DNA from: an uncultured Streptococcus sp.
Lineage (GTDB): Bacteria > Bacillota > Bacilli > Lactobacillales > Streptococcaceae
Assembly: GCA_934215455.1 (NCBI GenBank)
Contig: CAKPZX010000007.1
Span: 1-48,345 of the forward strand
Length of the DNA stretch: 48,345 nucleotides
Reading direction: 5' to 3'
The translations under genes and the position numbers were made by a program. Of the stretch, positions 20,819 to 28,464 are shown in pieces. A model generated the notes under the pieces. The model saw only the letters and a list, made by a program, of their open reading frames with translations, did not search any database and had not been told where the DNA came from. Position 1 is the stretch's first letter; each line of letters opens with the position of its first letter.

Positions 20819-21658
20819 ATGGCAAAACAAACAGTAAGCAAACGAACCAAACAAACCCTAGCAGGTTTTGTGGTGGCAACGGCCCTAGCTATCGGGGGCT
20901 ATTATTTTAATCAACCGACGGTGAAAGAAGCGACGGATCAGGTTGTTTCGGTGGTGACTAGTAGCAAACAAGAAACACCTAGTAAAGAGTTAGCTAGCTC
21001 TGTACTAACGAAATCTGCCCTTTCACAATTGGGAAATGACTTGGAATGGAATGGTGCTGGAGCCTTTGTAGTTAAGGGAAATCGAACAGATCTAGATGCC
21101 AGTGTGGCTAGTCAACCTTATGCGGATAACAAGACAAAAGAAGTGAATGGAAAGACCGTACCGACGGTTGCGAACGCTATTATGACAAAGGCAACTCGCC
21201 AGTACAGAGATCGAGATGCAACAGGTAGTGGCCTAACCGATTGGAAACCAGCAGGTTGGCATCAGGTCCACAATCTGTCCGGTGAGTATGACCATGCTGT
21301 GGATCGGGGCCACCTATTGGGCTACGCCTTGATTGGCAATCTCAAAGGTTTTGATGCTTCGACGAGCAATCCCAAAAATATTGCTGTGCAAACGGCTTGG
21401 TCCAATCAAGCCAATGACCCTCATTCCACCGGTCAAAACTACTACGAGACCCTGGTACGAAAAGCACTGGATAAGAACAAACGGATCCGCTATCGAGTAA
21501 CCTTGATCTACAACCATCCAGAAGATCTGATTCCATTAGGATCACAGATCGAAGCCAAATCGAGTGATGGGACCCTTGAGTTCAATGTCTTTGTTCCCAA
21601 TGTTCAAAGTGGGATTAGCCTGGATTACCAGACAGGAAAAGTAACCGTTCATCAATAA
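20819..21658 (+). CDS. endA: Membrane-anchored DNA/RNA non-specific endonuclease EndA
   Basis: This is a surface nuclease which in S. pneumoniae degrades one strand during DNA uptake and also cuts neutrophil extracellular traps. The 279-residue protein has a basic N-terminus and one signal-anchor helix (about 13-29), then the beta-beta-alpha-metal nuclease domain. The active-site motif is DRGHLLGYA with catalytic His165. Asn187 (NPKN) and Asn196 (AWSN) match pneumococcal His160, Asn182 and Asn191 with a constant offset of five. I took ATG 20819 (GGAGAG 4 bases upstream), not the TTG at 20807, which lies in the terminator T-tract. No separate promoter is obvious, so expression may depend on readthrough. 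Confidence 0.94.
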   Translation: MAKQTVSKRTKQTLAGFVVATALAIGGYYFNQPTVKEATDQVVSVVTSSKQETPSKELASSVLTKSALSQLGNDLEWNGAGAFVVKGNRTDLDASVASQPYADNKTKEVNGKTVPTVANAIMTKATRQYRDRDATGSGLTDWKPAGWHQVHNLSGEYDHAVDRGHLLGYALIGNLKGFDASTSNPKNIAVQTAWSNQANDPHSTGQNYYETLVRKALDKNKRIRYRVTLIYNHPEDLIPLGSQIEAKSSDGTLEFNVFVPNVQSGISLDYQTGKVTVHQ

Positions 21659-21675
21659 GCTGGAAAGCGTAGTTA

Positions 21676-21708
21676 TTTAAGTTATTTTTAAGAATAGGGT
21701 GTTACAAT
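21676..21708 (+). promoter_or_regulatory. CiaR-type promoter of the matrixin-like protease gene
   Basis: Two perfect TTTAAG hexamers (21676-21681 and 21687-21692) are separated by 5 bases. Ten bases later comes a -10 box TACAAT (21703-21708). This is the arrangement described for CiaR-activated promoters in pneumococcus (TTTAAG-N5-TTTAAG shortly upstream of -10). Predicted start near 21715, with an AAAGGAG site before the ATG at 21740. Confidence 0.75.
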
Positions 21709-21739
21709 TGCATACCTTCTTTAAGAGAAAGGAGAATGT

Positions 21740-22462
21740 ATGAGAACCATTTTTCGATTTTTCAGAGGAATCCTTCGTATGGCTTGGAGTCTTTTTTGGG
21801 GATTTTTCTGGACCATTGCCATCAGTTTTCTCGTCCTAGTGGGGATCATCTATTTTACAGATTCTCCTAGTTCTGGTATGGATGGGTTTGGACAAGCTGC
21901 CCAAAAGGTTGTCTATCAAGTCGGCAATTTATTTGGAGATCAGGGGTTTGCATCGCGCTTTGGGATGGCACCTAGCTCACAGACCACGCAGACGGACAAT
22001 CATGAGCATAGCGGTGCTCGCTGGGAAAAAGCGGAAGCCACGGTCTATTTGGATCCCAATATCAGTCAAACTTTTGTAAAAGCTTATCGGGATGCTATTG
22101 AGGCTTGGAACCAAACAGGCGCCTTTACCTTCAAGTTGGTTACAAATGAAAAAGAGGCTAATGTGGTCTTGACGGAAATGGATAACGCATCGGTTTCTGC
22201 AGCAGGAGAGACTGCCTCTCAGACCAACCTCTTAACCAACCGCTTCACCCACATCACAGTGCGTCTCAATCGCCATTATCTTTTAAATTATGTCTATAAC
22301 TATAGTTATGATCGGATTGTCAATACAGCTGAGCATGAGCTAGGCCATGCCATTGGGCTGGACCACACTGATGGAGAATCGGTTATGCAACCGGCTGGTT
22401 CCTTCTACAGTATTCAGGATACAGATGTGGAAGCAGTCCGGCAATTATACAAGGAAGAATAA
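21740..22462 (+). CDS. Membrane-anchored matrixin-like zinc metalloprotease (M10 type)
   Basis: This is a 240-residue protein. The basic N-terminus and a long hydrophobic helix (about 15-40) should hold it in the membrane with the catalytic domain outside. The zinc motif is HELGHAIGLDH, giving ligands His199, His203 and His209 and the general base Glu200. A downstream SVMQ supplies the metzincin Met-turn at Met216. The C-terminal YSIQDTDVEAVRQLY is typical of matrixins. No propeptide cysteine switch is seen, so control is probably at transcription, consistent with the CiaR-like promoter upstream. The substrate is unknown. It is monocistronic. Confidence 0.85.
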   Translation: MRTIFRFFRGILRMAWSLFWGFFWTIAISFLVLVGIIYFTDSPSSGMDGFGQAAQKVVYQVGNLFGDQGFASRFGMAPSSQTTQTDNHEHSGARWEKAEATVYLDPNISQTFVKAYRDAIEAWNQTGAFTFKLVTNEKEANVVLTEMDNASVSAAGETASQTNLLTNRFTHITVRLNRHYLLNYVYNYSYDRIVNTAEHELGHAIGLDHTDGESVMQPAGSFYSIQDTDVEAVRQLYKEE

Positions 22463-22484
22463 GTTATAAAATACTTTCTAAAAG

Positions 22485-22515
22485 TTCTGAGCCTCAAGGG
22501 GCTCAGGATTTTTTT
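22485..22515 (+). terminator. Terminator after the matrixin-like gene
   Basis: A stem of about 10 bp (22485-22494 with 22499-22508, with G-U pairs) built on CTGAGCC/GGCTCAG is followed by seven T to 22515. Confidence 0.9.
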
Positions 22516-22531
22516 GATGGCTCGTCTTTCC

Positions 22532-22560
22532 TTGTTTAATCTGAAAAAAGATAGTAAAAT
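22532..22560 (+). promoter_or_regulatory. Promoter of the ABC-F gene
   Basis: TTGTTT (22532-22537) and TAAAAT (22555-22560) are 17 bases apart. The -10 ends 6 bases before the ATG at 22567, so the AAGGA between them would lie outside, or at the very end of, the transcript. Confidence 0.6.
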
Positions 22561-22566
22561 AAGGAC

Positions 22567-24474
22567 ATGATTATTTTACAAGCCAACAAAATTGAACGCT
22601 CTTTTGCAGGGGAGGTTCTTTTTGATAATATCAGCCTGCAAGTGGATGAACGGGACCGGATTGCTCTAGTCGGAAAGAACGGAGCCGGCAAGTCTACGCT
22701 CTTGAAATTCTTGGTGGGAGAAGAAGAACCAACTTCAGGAGAAATCAATAAAAAGCGCGACCTTTCTCTCTCTTATTTAGCCCAGGATAGCCGCTTTGAG
22801 TCGTCCAATACCATCTACAATGAGATGCTCCATGTCTTTGACGATCTCCGTAAAACGGAGAAAACTTTGCGGCAGATGGAGCTTGAGATGGGGGAAAAAA
22901 CTGGGGCTGACTTAGAAAAACTCATGCAGGACTATGACCGTCTCTCGGAAGAATTCCGTCAGGCAGGTGGCTTCACCTATGAAGCTGATATTCGCGCCAT
23001 TCTCAACGGCTTCAAGTTCGATGAGTCCATGTGGCAGATGAAGATTGAAGAACTGTCTGGTGGGCAAAATACCCGTCTAGCTCTGGCCAAGATGCTCTTG
23101 GAAAAACCAAATCTCTTGGTACTGGACGAGCCGACCAACCACTTGGATATTGAGACCATCGCCTGGTTGGAAAACTATCTGGTGAATTATAGCGGTGCCC
23201 TTCTCATTGTCAGCCACGACCGGTATTTCCTCGATAAAGTTGCTACCATTACCTTGGACCTGACCAAGCATTCTTTAGATCGCTATGTCGGTAATTACTC
23301 CAGCTTTGTGGAGCAAAAAGAACAAAAATTGCTGACCGAAGCCAAGAACTACGAGAAGCAGCAAAAAGAAATTGCTGCGCTGGAAGACTTTGTTAATCGC
23401 AATTTGGTGAGGGCGTCGACCACCAAACGGGCCCAGTCTCGGCGTAAGCAGTTGGAAAAAATGGAGCGTCTAGACAAGCCGGAAGCTGGGACCAAGTCTG
23501 CCCATATGACTTTCCATTCCGATAAGACATCGGGCAATGTCGTCCTGACAGTAGAAGAGGCAGCCGTCGGCTATGACGATCAAATCCTGTCAGAGCCCAT
23601 CAATCTGGATATCCGCAAGATGAATGCGGTCGCTATTGTAGGACCAAATGGGATCGGGAAATCTACTCTTATTAAGTCTATTGTCGGGCAGATTCCTTTT
23701 ATCAAGGGAGAAGCTCGTTTTGGGGCCAATGTCGAGGTAGGCTACTATGACCAGACTCAGAGTAAGCTAACCCCTCACAACAGTGTCTTGGATGAGCTCT
23801 GGAATGACTTTAAACTGACACCAGAAGTGGAGATCCGCAATCGCCTGGGAGCCTTTCTTTTCTCTGGGGATGATGTCAAGAAAGCTGTCGGAATGCTGTC
23901 GGGTGGAGAGCGAGCGCGTCTACTCTTGGCCAAGCTGTCCATGGAAAATAACAATTTCTTGATTCTCGACGAGCCGACCAACCACTTGGATATCGATAGT
24001 AAGGAAGTACTGGAAAATGCCTTGATTGGTTTTGACGGGACCTTGCTCTTTGTCAGCCACGACCGCTACTTTATCAATCGGGTGGCTACACAGGTCTTGG
24101 AACTCTCAGAAGAGGGCTCGACCCTTTATCTAGGAGACTATGACTATTATCTGGAGAAAAAAGCTGAGTTAGAGGCTCTTGCAATAGCACAAGCAGAAGC
24201 TGTGCCTGTTTCTTCTACGGAGGAAGTCACCAGCAATGACTATCACTTGCAGAAGCAAAACCAGAAGGAACTCCGGAAAATCACTCGTCGCATTGAGCAA
24301 TTGGAAGCAGAGATGGAAGAGCTGGACCAAAAAATCCAAGCCATCACCGAAACCATGCATAGCACCAACGATGCAGCTGACTTGGTTCAACTCCAAAGCG
24401 AGCTGGATCAACTAACTGTCCAGCAGGAAGCGGTCATGGAAGAGTGGGCAGAACTGTCAGAGCAGGTGGAATAA
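22567..24474 (+). CDS. ABC-F family ATPase (YdiF-like)
   Basis: This is a 635-residue soluble protein with two ATP-binding cassettes and no transmembrane segment, so it is a ribosome-acting ABC-F translation factor and not a transporter. Cassette 1 has GKNGAGKST (about 37-45) and LSGGQNTRLALA; cassette 2 has GPNGIGKST (about 360) and LSGGERARLLLA. Both carry DEPTNHLDI and an SHDRYF switch. The inter-domain linker holds the charged FVNRNLVRASTTKRAQSRRK region, and a C-terminal coiled coil covers about 560-635. The subfamily looks like B. subtilis YdiF; a resistance role is not supported by the sequence. By eye the gene is richer in GC than its neighbours, and a fragment of a second, different copy lies at 24550-24645. 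Confidence 0.9.
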   Translation: MIILQANKIERSFAGEVLFDNISLQVDERDRIALVGKNGAGKSTLLKFLVGEEEPTSGEINKKRDLSLSYLAQDSRFESSNTIYNEMLHVFDDLRKTEKTLRQMELEMGEKTGADLEKLMQDYDRLSEEFRQAGGFTYEADIRAILNGFKFDESMWQMKIEELSGGQNTRLALAKMLLEKPNLLVLDEPTNHLDIETIAWLENYLVNYSGALLIVSHDRYFLDKVATITLDLTKHSLDRYVGNYSSFVEQKEQKLLTEAKNYEKQQKEIAALEDFVNRNLVRASTTKRAQSRRKQLEKMERLDKPEAGTKSAHMTFHSDKTSGNVVLTVEEAAVGYDDQILSEPINLDIRKMNAVAIVGPNGIGKSTLIKSIVGQIPFIKGEARFGANVEVGYYDQTQSKLTPHNSVLDELWNDFKLTPEVEIRNRLGAFLFSGDDVKKAVGMLSGGERARLLLAKLSMENNNFLILDEPTNHLDIDSKEVLENALIGFDGTLLFVSHDRYFINRVATQVLELSEEGSTLYLGDYDYYLEKKAELEALAIAQAEAVPVSSTEEVTSNDYHLQKQNQKELRKITRRIEQLEAEMEELDQKIQAITETMHSTNDAADLVQLQSELDQLTVQQEAVMEEWAELSEQVE

Positions 24475-24549
24475 ATGGAAGATTTGGGCAAAGTTTTCGT
24501 GAATTTCGAATTAATAAGAATTACACGTTGAAAGAAGTTGCGGGCCACT
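24475..24549 (+). pseudogene. 5' fragment of an rgg-type regulator gene (frameshifted)
   Basis: Immediately after the ABC-F stop codon the DNA aligns with the first 22 or so codons of the intact rgg at 25040. ATG-GAA-GAT-TTG-GGC-AAA is followed by one missing T in the codon-8 run, after which the shifted frame reads REFRINKNYTLKEVAG, against REFRTSKNYSLKEAAG in the intact gene. Similarity ends around 24541-24549, where an ABC-F fragment starts. It is a decayed, truncated copy of an rgg allele that once directly followed the ABC-F gene. Confidence 0.85.
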
Positions 24550-24645
24550 GACGCTTGCGAACTCATGGAGAGCCAGTAGCAAATCGACCAGCTGACCGCC
24601 GCCCAAGAAGAAGCCATGCTAGAATGGGAAGCGCTAGCCCAGTAA
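24550..24645 (+). pseudogene. 3' fragment of a second ABC-F gene
   Basis: The frame ending at TAA 24643-24645 reads DACELMESQ, a TAG stop, then QIDQLTAAQEEAMLEWEALAQ. Without any gap it aligns with the last part of the intact ABC-F protein (DAADLVQLQSELDQLTVQQEAVMEEWAELSEQ). The fragment has an internal stop, no start and clearly different DNA from the complete gene, so it comes from a divergent allele and not a simple local duplication. Confidence 0.85.
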
Positions 24646-24678
24646 GTATAGTTTTCTAATTTGTATAAGGAGAACATA

Positions 24679-25035
24679 ATGGCTACTGAAAATGATTGGT
24701 TTATGAAGCAGGTTAAAGGTGTAGCCGACATGATTGGTACAACTTTGCGCCTACAGATTCAAAATTTAGATTTGGGGCAGTATGAGGATGAGGAAGGAAG
24801 ACTCATCAACGGGGCTCACTATCTTCAGCAAGTTCTAGAAGAGCAGCGCTTTGCAGAGGCCATTTCTTTTGTTGAAGAGCAGATGAAACGCCTACCCCTT
24901 CATCAGTATGATCTATTGGTTGATTGGCTGATTTCCTACTTAAGACAATTAGATGTTTCCGTGAAAGAAGATCAAGGATTCTACGAAGGCTACTTGCAAG
25001 AGTTAGAAAGGAACTTAAAGGAATTTAAGTGGTAA
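24679..25035 (+). CDS. Small acidic DUF6483-like protein
   Basis: This 118-residue cytoplasmic protein is rich in Leu, Glu and Gln and probably all helical. Its N-terminus, NDWFMKQVKGVADMIGTTL, resembles the DUF6483 family (family recognised from memory, moderate certainty). I chose the ATG at 24679 because AAGGAG lies 8 bases upstream; the in-frame TTG at 24661 precedes that site. It ends 4 bases before the rgg start and so is probably co-transcribed with the regulator. No function can be assigned. Confidence 0.7.
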   Translation: MATENDWFMKQVKGVADMIGTTLRLQIQNLDLGQYEDEEGRLINGAHYLQQVLEEQRFAEAISFVEEQMKRLPLHQYDLLVDWLISYLRQLDVSVKEDQGFYEGYLQELERNLKEFKW

Positions 25036-25039
25036 TCAA

Positions 25040-25912
25040 ATGGAAGATTTAGGCAAAGTTTTTCGTGAATTTCGAACTAGTAAAAATTATTCGTTAAAAG
25101 AAGCTGCAGGAGAAGCTTGCTCGACCTCCCAGTTATCCCGTTTTGAATTGGGGGAGTCGGATCTGGCTGCTTCGCGCTTCTTTGACATTTTGGACAATAT
25201 CCATGTGACGATTGAGAATTTTATGGATAAGGCCAGAAATTTTCAATACCATGAGCATGTCGCTTTGATGGCTCAGATTATTCCGCTTTACTACTCAAAT
25301 GATATTGCAGGTTTTCAAAAGCTTCAAAGAGAACAACTTGAAAAAGCCAAGAGTTCTACCAATCCCCTCTATTTTGAATTGAACTGGATCCTACTACAAG
25401 GCCTGATTTGCCAGAGAGATACCAGCTACACCATGAAGCAGCGTGATCTGGATAAGGTGGCGGATTACCTCTTTCAAACGGAAGAGTGGACCATGTATGA
25501 ATTGATCCTCTTTGGCAATCTCTACAGCTTTTATGATGTGGACTATGTCACTCGGCTTGGGAGAGAAGTGATGGAGCGAGAAGATTTCTACAAAGAAATT
25601 GGTCGCCATCGCAAACTGGTCTTGATTCTAGCCCTGAATTGCTACCAGCATTGTTTAGAACACCGTTCTTTTGAAAACGCCAGCTATTTTGAAGCCTATG
25701 TAGAAAAGATTATCGGCAAGAGCATCAAGCTCTACGAACGCAATGTCTTTCATTATCTCAAGGGATTTGCCCTCTATCAGAAGGGGCAAACAGAAAAAGG
25801 GCGGCAGCAAATGCAGGAAGCCATGCATATTTTTGATGTACTGGGACTGCCAGAGCAGGTGGCCTATTATCAAGAACACTTTGATAAATTTGTAATAGAT
25901 GAATGTTCCTAA
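25040..25912 (+). CDS. Rgg/GadR/MutR family transcriptional regulator
   Basis: This 290-residue protein has an N-terminal XRE helix-turn-helix (about 1-65, including YSLKEAAGEACSTSQLSRFELGE, motif shown in part) and a long helical repeat domain typical of the RRNPP-like Rgg regulators, which often bind short peptides. Cytoplasmic. It sits 4 bases after the DUF6483-like gene and 25 bases before an MFS transporter, which is the likely target. I looked for a short hydrophobic peptide gene close by and saw none, so peptide control is unproven. A frameshifted 5' copy lies at 24475 and a 3' copy at 27122. Confidence 0.88.
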   Translation: MEDLGKVFREFRTSKNYSLKEAAGEACSTSQLSRFELGESDLAASRFFDILDNIHVTIENFMDKARNFQYHEHVALMAQIIPLYYSNDIAGFQKLQREQLEKAKSSTNPLYFELNWILLQGLICQRDTSYTMKQRDLDKVADYLFQTEEWTMYELILFGNLYSFYDVDYVTRLGREVMEREDFYKEIGRHRKLVLILALNCYQHCLEHRSFENASYFEAYVEKIIGKSIKLYERNVFHYLKGFALYQKGQTEKGRQQMQEAMHIFDVLGLPEQVAYYQEHFDKFVIDECS

Positions 25913-25937
25913 ATAGGACAGAGATAAAGGAGATTTT

Positions 25938-27116
25938 ATGAACCGACATGCGGTCCAATTAATTAGTCGTGGAGCTATTAACAAAATTGGAAATATGCTC
26001 TATGATTATGGGAATAGTGTCTGGCTGGCCTCGATGGGGACTATAGGAAAGACGGTATTAGGGATCTATCAAATTTCTGAGTTAGTGACAGGGATTCTCG
26101 TGAATCCTTTTGGAGGAGTGATTTCAGACCGTTTTTCTCGTCGCAAGATTTTGATGACGACCGACCTGGTTTGTGGACTCCTTTGTTTGGCGATTTCTTT
26201 TATCACAAATGATAGCTTGATGATTGCGGCTCTTATTTTTGCCAATATTGTTCAGGCCATTGCCTTTGGTTTTTCTCGACCTGCCAATAAAGCCATTATT
26301 ACCGAGGTAGTAGAGAAAGACGAGATTGTGACCTATAACGCCCACTTGGAGTTAGTCTTACAGGTTGTTAGTGTCTGTTCACCTGTTTTTTCTTTCCTAG
26401 TTCTACAATTTGCCAGTCTTCATATGACCCTCTTATTAGATGCACTGACCTTTTTCATTGCCTTTGTCCTAGTGGCTTTCCTTCCGAAAGAAGAAGCTAA
26501 GGTTCAAGAGAGGAAACGGTTTTCCGGGAAAGATATTTTTTCTGATATCAAGGATGGGTTAGACTATATCTGGCATCAGAAAGAGATTTTCTTTCTCTTA
26601 TTAGTGGCTTCTAGCGTCAATTTCTTTTTTGCGGCTTTTGAGTTTTTACTTCCCTTCTCGAATCGTCTATACGGGGTTAAAGGAGCTTATGCGACCATTT
26701 TAACGCTGGGAGCTATTGGATCTATTCTAGGAGCACTTGTTGCCAATAAAATGAAATCAAGTATGAGAATTCTCCTGTTTTTACTGATCATGGCAGGGGT
26801 CGGAGTGTTCATAATGGGCCTGCCCCTTCCACCTTATCTTTCCTTTTCAGGAAATCTGGTCTGTGAATTTTTTGTGACCATTTTCGACATCCACGTTTTT
26901 ACCCAAGTACAAACCAAGGTGGAAGATGATTATCTGGGGAGAGTCTTGAGCACAATTTATACCTTGGCTGTTCTCTTTATGCCCATCGCCAAAGGGTTGA
27001 TGACTTGGTTGCCAAGCGTCCGTATGGAATCATTTCTCTTGATTGGAGCTGGGGTTATTCTCTTTTCACTCTTGGCTCAGCTAGTAGCTAAGCAGCTTCA
27101 ATCAAAAGAACAGTAG
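25938..27116 (+). CDS. MFS transporter, copy 1
   Basis: This 392-residue integral membrane protein has about 12 hydrophobic helices and the MFS motif-A-like loop GGVISDRFSRRKILM between helices 2 and 3 (about residues 60-74). It resembles the MFS_3/enterobactin-exporter-like drug efflux group. The substrate is unknown. AAAGGAG precedes the ATG. It follows rgg by 25 bases with no terminator, so it may be in the rgg transcript. It is nearly the same protein as copy 2 at 27225; most changes are conservative. Confidence 0.88.
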   Translation: MNRHAVQLISRGAINKIGNMLYDYGNSVWLASMGTIGKTVLGIYQISELVTGILVNPFGGVISDRFSRRKILMTTDLVCGLLCLAISFITNDSLMIAALIFANIVQAIAFGFSRPANKAIITEVVEKDEIVTYNAHLELVLQVVSVCSPVFSFLVLQFASLHMTLLLDALTFFIAFVLVAFLPKEEAKVQERKRFSGKDIFSDIKDGLDYIWHQKEIFFLLLVASSVNFFFAAFEFLLPFSNRLYGVKGAYATILTLGAIGSILGALVANKMKSSMRILLFLLIMAGVGVFIMGLPLPPYLSFSGNLVCEFFVTIFDIHVFTQVQTKVEDDYLGRVLSTIYTLAVLFMPIAKGLMTWLPSVRMESFLLIGAGVILFSLLAQLVAKQLQSKEQ

Positions 27117-27121
27117 GGATC

Positions 27122-27165
27122 CTTTGATAAAATTGTAAACTATTATTTTTCCCAAATAGGGGACA
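27122..27165 (+). pseudogene. Copy of the rgg 3' end between the two MFS genes
   Basis: The segment aligns with 25878-25920, that is, the last dozen codons of rgg through its stop and the following bases. Shared blocks are TTTGATAAA, TTGTAA and AAATAGG followed by ACA. It shows that the duplicated unit was rgg tail plus MFS gene, and it places an imperfect inverted repeat (TTCC..AAATAGG) upstream of both transporters. Confidence 0.75.
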
Positions 27166-27175
27166 AAATGAAAAC

Positions 27176-27217
27176 CTCTTTCATGAACTGATACAATAGT
27201 TTCAGAAAATGAAGGAG
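27176..27217 (+). promoter_or_regulatory. Promoter and ribosome-site hairpin ahead of MFS copy 2
   Basis: A TGn-extended -10 box (TGATACAAT, 27189-27197) sits in the loop of a two-part inverted repeat. The inner arms are GAACT (27185-27189) with AGTTTC (27198-27203). The outer arms are CTCTTTCAT (27176-27184) with ATGAAGGAG (27209-27217). The outer right arm contains the AAGGAG of the MFS2 gene. It could be an operator in DNA or, in readthrough transcripts from upstream, a hairpin that hides the ribosome site. Nothing comparable lies before copy 1. Confidence 0.5.
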
Positions 27218-27224
27218 TTTTTTT

Positions 27225-28412
27225 ATGAATCGACATGCAGTCCAATTAATTACTCGTGGAGCGATCAATCGAATGGGAAATATGCTCTATGATTATGGGA
27301 ACAGTGTCTGGCTGGCCTCGATGGGGACGGTGGGAAAGACAGTATTAGGGATTTATCAGATTTCTGAACTTGTCACCTCCATTCTAGTCAATCCATTTGG
27401 TGGCGTGATCTCAGACCGTTTTTCCCGTCGCAAGATTTTGATGACGACCGACTTGGTTTGTGGTCTCCTTTGTTTGGGCATTTCTTTTATCACGAATGAT
27501 AGCTTGATGATTGCGGCCCTGATTTTTGCCAATATTGTCCAGGCCATTGCCTTTGCTTTTTCTAGAACTGCCAATAAAGCTATTATCACAGAAGTTGTAG
27601 AGAAAGATGAGATTGTGACCTATAATGCTCGCTTGGAGTTGGTCTTACAGGTTGTTGGTGTCAGCGCTCCTGTGTTCTCTTTCCTTGTTTTACAATTTGC
27701 CAGTCTCCACGCGACCCTCTTGCTAGATGCGCTGACCTTTTTCATCGCCTTTGTTCTAGTGGCATTCCTTCCTAAAGAAGAAGCCAAGGTTCAGGAAAAG
27801 AAACGGTTTACAGGAAAAGCTATTTTTTCGGATATGAAAGATGGACTAGACTACATCTGGCATCAGAAAGAGATTTTCTTTCTCTTGTTGGTGGCTTCCA
27901 GCGTCAATTTCTTTTTTGCGGCTTTTGAGTTTTTACTTCCCTTTTCCAATCGCCTTTACGGGGTCAAAGGAGCCTATGCGTCCATCTTAACCTTGGGTGC
28001 TATTGGCTCTATCATCGGAGCCTTGATCGCCAATAAATTTAAATCGAGTATGGAGATGCTTCTCTTCTTATTGATTTTAACAGGAGTAGGAGTCTTTATG
28101 ATGGGCATGCCCCTTCCGCATTTTCTCTCCTTTTCTGGAAATTTGGTCTGTGAACTCTTTATGACGATTTTTAACATCCACTTTTTTACCCAGGTTCAAA
28201 CAAAGGTAGAAGGAGACTATCTGGGACGGATCTTAAGCACCATTTTTACCTTGGCCATTCTCTTTATGCCTGTGGCTAAAGGATTGATGACCTGGTTACC
28301 AAGTGTCCGTGTAGAATCTTTTCTCCTGATAGGAGCTGGTGTCATCCTCTTTTCACTCCTAGCTCAAGTAGTCGCCAAGAAATTACAAGCAAAAGAAGGT
28401 ACATCAGCATGA
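27225..28412 (+). CDS. MFS transporter, copy 2
   Basis: This 395-residue tandem paralogue of the transporter at 25938 has the same helix pattern and the same GGVISDRFSRRKILM loop. The two proteins can be aligned end to end; copy 2 has three extra C-terminal residues (GTSA end). Duplication is therefore fairly recent, and the DNA has drifted mostly at third positions. The two copies might act as separate homo-oligomers, or the changes in the central loop and helices 7-9 might alter substrates; neither can be read from sequence. AAGGAG precedes the ATG, and a bidirectional terminator follows the stop codon. Confidence 0.88.
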   Translation: MNRHAVQLITRGAINRMGNMLYDYGNSVWLASMGTVGKTVLGIYQISELVTSILVNPFGGVISDRFSRRKILMTTDLVCGLLCLGISFITNDSLMIAALIFANIVQAIAFAFSRTANKAIITEVVEKDEIVTYNARLELVLQVVGVSAPVFSFLVLQFASLHATLLLDALTFFIAFVLVAFLPKEEAKVQEKKRFTGKAIFSDMKDGLDYIWHQKEIFFLLLVASSVNFFFAAFEFLLPFSNRLYGVKGAYASILTLGAIGSIIGALIANKFKSSMEMLLFLLILTGVGVFMMGMPLPHFLSFSGNLVCELFMTIFNIHFFTQVQTKVEGDYLGRILSTIFTLAILFMPVAKGLMTWLPSVRVESFLLIGAGVILFSLLAQVVAKKLQAKEGTSA

Positions 28413-28436
28413 AAAAAGCACCGATCGGTGCTTTTT
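28413..28436. terminator. Bidirectional terminator between MFS copy 2 and lapA
   Basis: A perfect palindrome AAAAAGCACC-GATC-GGTGCTTTTT starts one base after the MFS2 stop codon. It has A and T tracts on both sides and so also serves the minus-strand murT-gatD-lapA unit. Confidence 0.93.
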
Positions 28437-28464
28437 AGTTGTTTTCTTTTTCTTCTGTCTTGAT

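Noticed and set aside
24646..25039. Short hydrophobic peptide (SHP) gene for the Rgg regulator
   Set aside because: I looked on both strands near rgg for a small frame with a hydrophobic C-terminal pheromone and found none that I could support.
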